Below are positions 61,399 to 64,000 of a DNA stretch of 64,000 nucleotides, piece by piece. A program made the position numbers and the translations under genes. The notes beneath the pieces were generated by a model, which searched no databases, was not told the DNA's origin, and saw nothing but the letters and a program-made list of their open reading frames with translations. The DNA comes from an uncultured Bacteroidales bacterium. Its GTDB lineage: Bacteria > Bacteroidota > Bacteroidia > Bacteroidales > UBA932. Each line of letters opens with the position of its first letter. The stretch's first letter is position 1. The stretch spans positions 1 to 64,000 of the forward strand of contig CAMJHF010000003.1 in assembly GCA_946405435.1 (NCBI GenBank), written 5' to 3'.

Positions 61399-63467
61399 GG
61401 GCCGAATATTGCCTTAACCCTGTACTCCAGGTCGGAGTCGTCCAGCACATACACATAGAATGCGTCGCCTCCGGGCAGTATGCGCAGCACCACATGCCCC
61501 TGGGTTGCGGAGAATTTGCCTACGTTCACTCCCTCGCCGGTCAGGGTTTCCACATTGCTCTGCGCCAGGTTGGTGGTGAAAATCTTGACGGACGGGCTGG
61601 CGGCAAGCACTCGCTTGATGGTGGTGGGATTGGGCTGTACGTCCTGCCACACTCCGGCCACGTACACATCCGGCTTCAGCACTCCAAGGAGTTCGGCGCT
61701 GTTGGTGTTCTTGGTGCTGTGGTGGCTTGCCTTCATTGCTTCCACCTTCTTCATGACCTTGGAGATGGGGAGTTCGATGTCTTTCCAGGCATAGGTGCTC
61801 TTGCCGCTGAACTGGATGTCGCCTCCCGAGAACCAGTCGAACTTGCCGTAGCTGAGGAGGAAAACGCAGGAGTAGATGTTCTCGTTGATGGCCCACTCGT
61901 CGATGTTTGCAAGGCACTGGGCCGTAGAAGGTACGTAGGAAGTGTTCACCCCGGTGCCGGAGCCTGTCCAGATGTCGCCTCCGGCGGCAATGCCGCGTAC
62001 ACTGAAGCCGGAATACTTTGATGGTGAGTGCTTTAGTACGATCTGGTCGGTATGCCCTATGGCCAGTTTCTCGCGCACTGTTCCGTGGTTGGCGGCGCTC
62101 CATGCCAGGAAGTTGGTGTAGTTGAGGTACAATTTCTGGCTGTTCTCGTCAAGGTAGTCGCCGGAAGGGCGGTTGCCCCAGTCGCCCCGGTCGATGACCT
62201 TGTCGATGGGGATTGACATGCCCACGTCGGAAAGGCCGTTGACCACGAAACCGCCGGCGGCAAGGTTGACCGTGCCCACCGGAGTGCCGCTGCTGTTGAC
62301 CGGCTGCCAGTGGAATTTGGAATACTTGTCCCTCCAGGCACCGATATGGTCACCGTGGTAGTGCGAGGTCATGAAGTAGTCGAGCCGGCCGCCGGCGACG
62401 ACCGGGGCGAAATGGCGTATGTAGTTGACTATCACTTGCCCGCAGCTTATCGCCACGCTGGGCTTGGAGGCGATGCCGGAGTCGTATCCGTATTCGCTCT
62501 GTGGTGCTCCGGCAGCATCTACCAGCATGGTGGTGCCGTCCGGGAAGATGTAATAGAACGCCTCGCCGCGCCCGCCGTTGATGCCGTGTATGTCGAGGTA
62601 GCCCGGCTGCCAGTGGGGCAGCGTCTGCCCGGCTGCTGCTGCGGTGGGGGAGGTGAAGTCGGCCTCCAGGGCCTCCAGGCGCTTTATGCTGCTGCGTTTT
62701 ATGCTCAAGGGCTTTGCGCTGGAGTACACGCATGAACTGCCGTCGGAAGAGCCAAGGGTAACGGTGAATCCTTTGCTGAAGGTCATGGGCGGCAGGGCGA
62801 ACCAGAATTCGGTGGCCGACGCTGCGGTGGCGCCGATGCTTACCGGAGGGTTGCACTCCAGCCTTACGGACCCGGACCCGCCGGGCAGAATCTGTACGGA
62901 GGGCAGGCCGTCGGTCCAGCGGATCTGGGCCTCTCCTGCCAGCAGCTCGCCGCCGTTACCCTTGAGAGTGACGGAACTGACGGCTGCGGCTGATCCGTAG
63001 AACCTTAATACCAGGGCGCCGCAGGCATTCCTGAAACCGAGCGAAGGCGTGTCGGATTTTGCTGCCATAAGGCCCGCGCCGGGGCCGAAGGAGCCGGAGG
63101 CATAGCTCTGGACGGGCTGCAGCGTGGCTGTTATGCTGCCGTCGGAGTTTACGGAATTGGCCTCGGAATGAGGATAGACGGCGGTGTAGGGGCCATCGCC
63201 GGCGGAGCCGTCCGACAGGCGTTCAAGCCTTCCGGACACGTCTCCATCCGTTCCGGCGAAGCTGTATTCTGCGTTTGAGCCGGTGGAGTCGAATATGCTT
63301 ACCCTGTCGCCGGCGTGCCAGCACAGGTGGAACTGTGCGTCGACGTATGTCTTGCCTTCTTGTTCTATTGCGGCGATGAAACCTGGCCCGGAAACGGCCG
63401 CCGGCTCGATTGAGCAGGCGCAGGCCAGGGCGATGGCGCTTATGTAGAGAACAGTTTTTTTCATCAT
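61383..63467 (-). CDS. Lipoprotein with fimbrillin-like N-terminus and C-terminal MBL-fold hydrolase (MBL paralog 4)
   Basis: LYISAIALACACSIE lipobox; LDIHGINGGRGEAFYYIFPDGTTMLVDAAG; HYHGDHIG; MKASHH; GPYLCK. Confidence 0.86.
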   Translation of the reverse strand: MMKKTVLYISAIALACACSIEPAAVSGPGFIAAIEQEGKTYVDAQFHLCWHAGDRVSIFDSTGSNAEYSFAGTDGDVSGRLERLSDGSAGDGPYTAVYPHSEANSVNSDGSITATLQPVQSYASGSFGPGAGLMAAKSDTPSLGFRNACGALVLRFYGSAAAVSSVTLKGNGGELLAGEAQIRWTDGLPSVQILPGGSGSVRLECNPPVSIGATAASATEFWFALPPMTFSKGFTVTLGSSDGSSCVYSSAKPLSIKRSSIKRLEALEADFTSPTAAAAGQTLPHWQPGYLDIHGINGGRGEAFYYIFPDGTTMLVDAAGAPQSEYGYDSGIASKPSVAISCGQVIVNYIRHFAPVVAGGRLDYFMTSHYHGDHIGAWRDKYSKFHWQPVNSSGTPVGTVNLAAGGFVVNGLSDVGMSIPIDKVIDRGDWGNRPSGDYLDENSQKLYLNYTNFLAWSAANHGTVREKLAIGHTDQIVLKHSPSKYSGFSVRGIAAGGDIWTGSGTGVNTSYVPSTAQCLANIDEWAINENIYSCVFLLSYGKFDWFSGGDIQFSGKSTYAWKDIELPISKVMKKVEAMKASHHSTKNTNSAELLGVLKPDVYVAGVWQDVQPNPTTIKRVLAASPSVKIFTTNLAQSNVETLTGEGVNVGKFSATQGHVVLRILPGGDAFYVYVLDDSDLEYRVKAIFGPYLCK

Positions 63468-63481
63468 CCTATGTGCAGAAA

Positions 63482-64000
63482 TCAGTAGCTCATTTTCAGG
63501 TTGTACATGATGAACGAGTAGATGTCTGCCTGCTCTTCAAGCACCTTGGCCATTGGCTTGCCGCCTCCGTGGCCGGCCTTGGAGTCGATGCGGATGAGGG
63601 CTGGGGCAGGTCCTGCGTTGCACTCCTGGAGGGTGGCGGCGAACTTGAACGAATGCGCGGGGACCACGCGGTCGTCATGGTCGGCCGTAGTGACCAGGGT
63701 GGCAGGATATGACACGCCGGGTTTGAGGTTGTGCAGGGGAGAGTATCCCAGCAGGTACTCGAACATCTCCTTGCTCTCTTCGCTGGTGCCGTAGTCGGGC
63801 GCCCAGTTCCAGCCAATAGTGAACTTATGGTAGCGCAGCATGTCCATGACGCCTACCTGCGGTATTGCAACTGCGTAGAGGTCAGGGCGCTGCGTCATGC
63901 ATGCCCCGACCAGCAGGCCGCCGTTGGAACCTCCCACGATGGCTATCCTGGAGGGTTCGGTGTAGCCTTTGGCGATGAGCCATTCGGCGGCGGCGATGAA
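63482..64000 (-). CDS. Prolyl oligopeptidase family serine peptidase, C-terminal part (truncated by window edge)
   Basis: [74 protein letters not shown]. Frame stays open to 64000. Confidence 0.9.
   Translation of the reverse strand, partial: FIAAAEWLIAKGYTEPSRIAIVGGSNGGLLVGACMTQRPDLYAVAIPQVGVMDMLRYHKFTIGWNWAPDYGTSEESKEMFEYLLGYSPLHNLKPGVSYPATLVTTADHDDRVVPAHSFKFAATLQECNAGPAPALIRIDSKAGHGGGKPMAKVLEEQADIYSFIMYNLKMSY

Overview
The window looks like a Bacteroidales (gut-type Bacteroidota) chromosome segment. The taxon is inferred from SusC/SusD, FecR/ECF, fimbrillin-like lipoproteins and TAnnTTTG promoters. Housekeeping and metabolic genes include an NfnAB-like pair, PfkB, PfkA, CysS, Xth, RNase HI, ChrA halves, an ACP/acyl-ligase cluster and tRNA-Arg(TCT). 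An rSAM/lipoprotein pair lies at 30.4-31.7 kb. A glycan/uronate catabolic block (GH106, SASA esterase, GH2, UxuA, SDR) runs from 33.5 to 42.4 kb. The most unusual region is 42.35-63.5 kb. It has an ECF sigma/FecR/STN-type SusC/SusD module whose surrounding genes encode four paralogous secreted metallo-beta-lactamase-fold hydrolases with a shared C-terminal GP[FY]xC tail, several fimbrillin-like lipoproteins, and three ~36-44 aa ORFs absent from the ORF track that share a Y..P...LCQ[SA]...[ST]W.[DE] pattern. One of these small ORFs overlaps the upstream hydrolase stop codon (ATGA). Two HUH/Y1 (RAYT-like) transposases each sit between their own, different repeat families. Other structural finds are two cases of gene 3'-end duplication flanking short inserts (one carrying a lipoprotein gene), hairpin arrays with conserved loops in convergent intergenic regions, and several strong isolated hairpins. 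All calls come from reading the sequence and supplied translations; no database searches were run.
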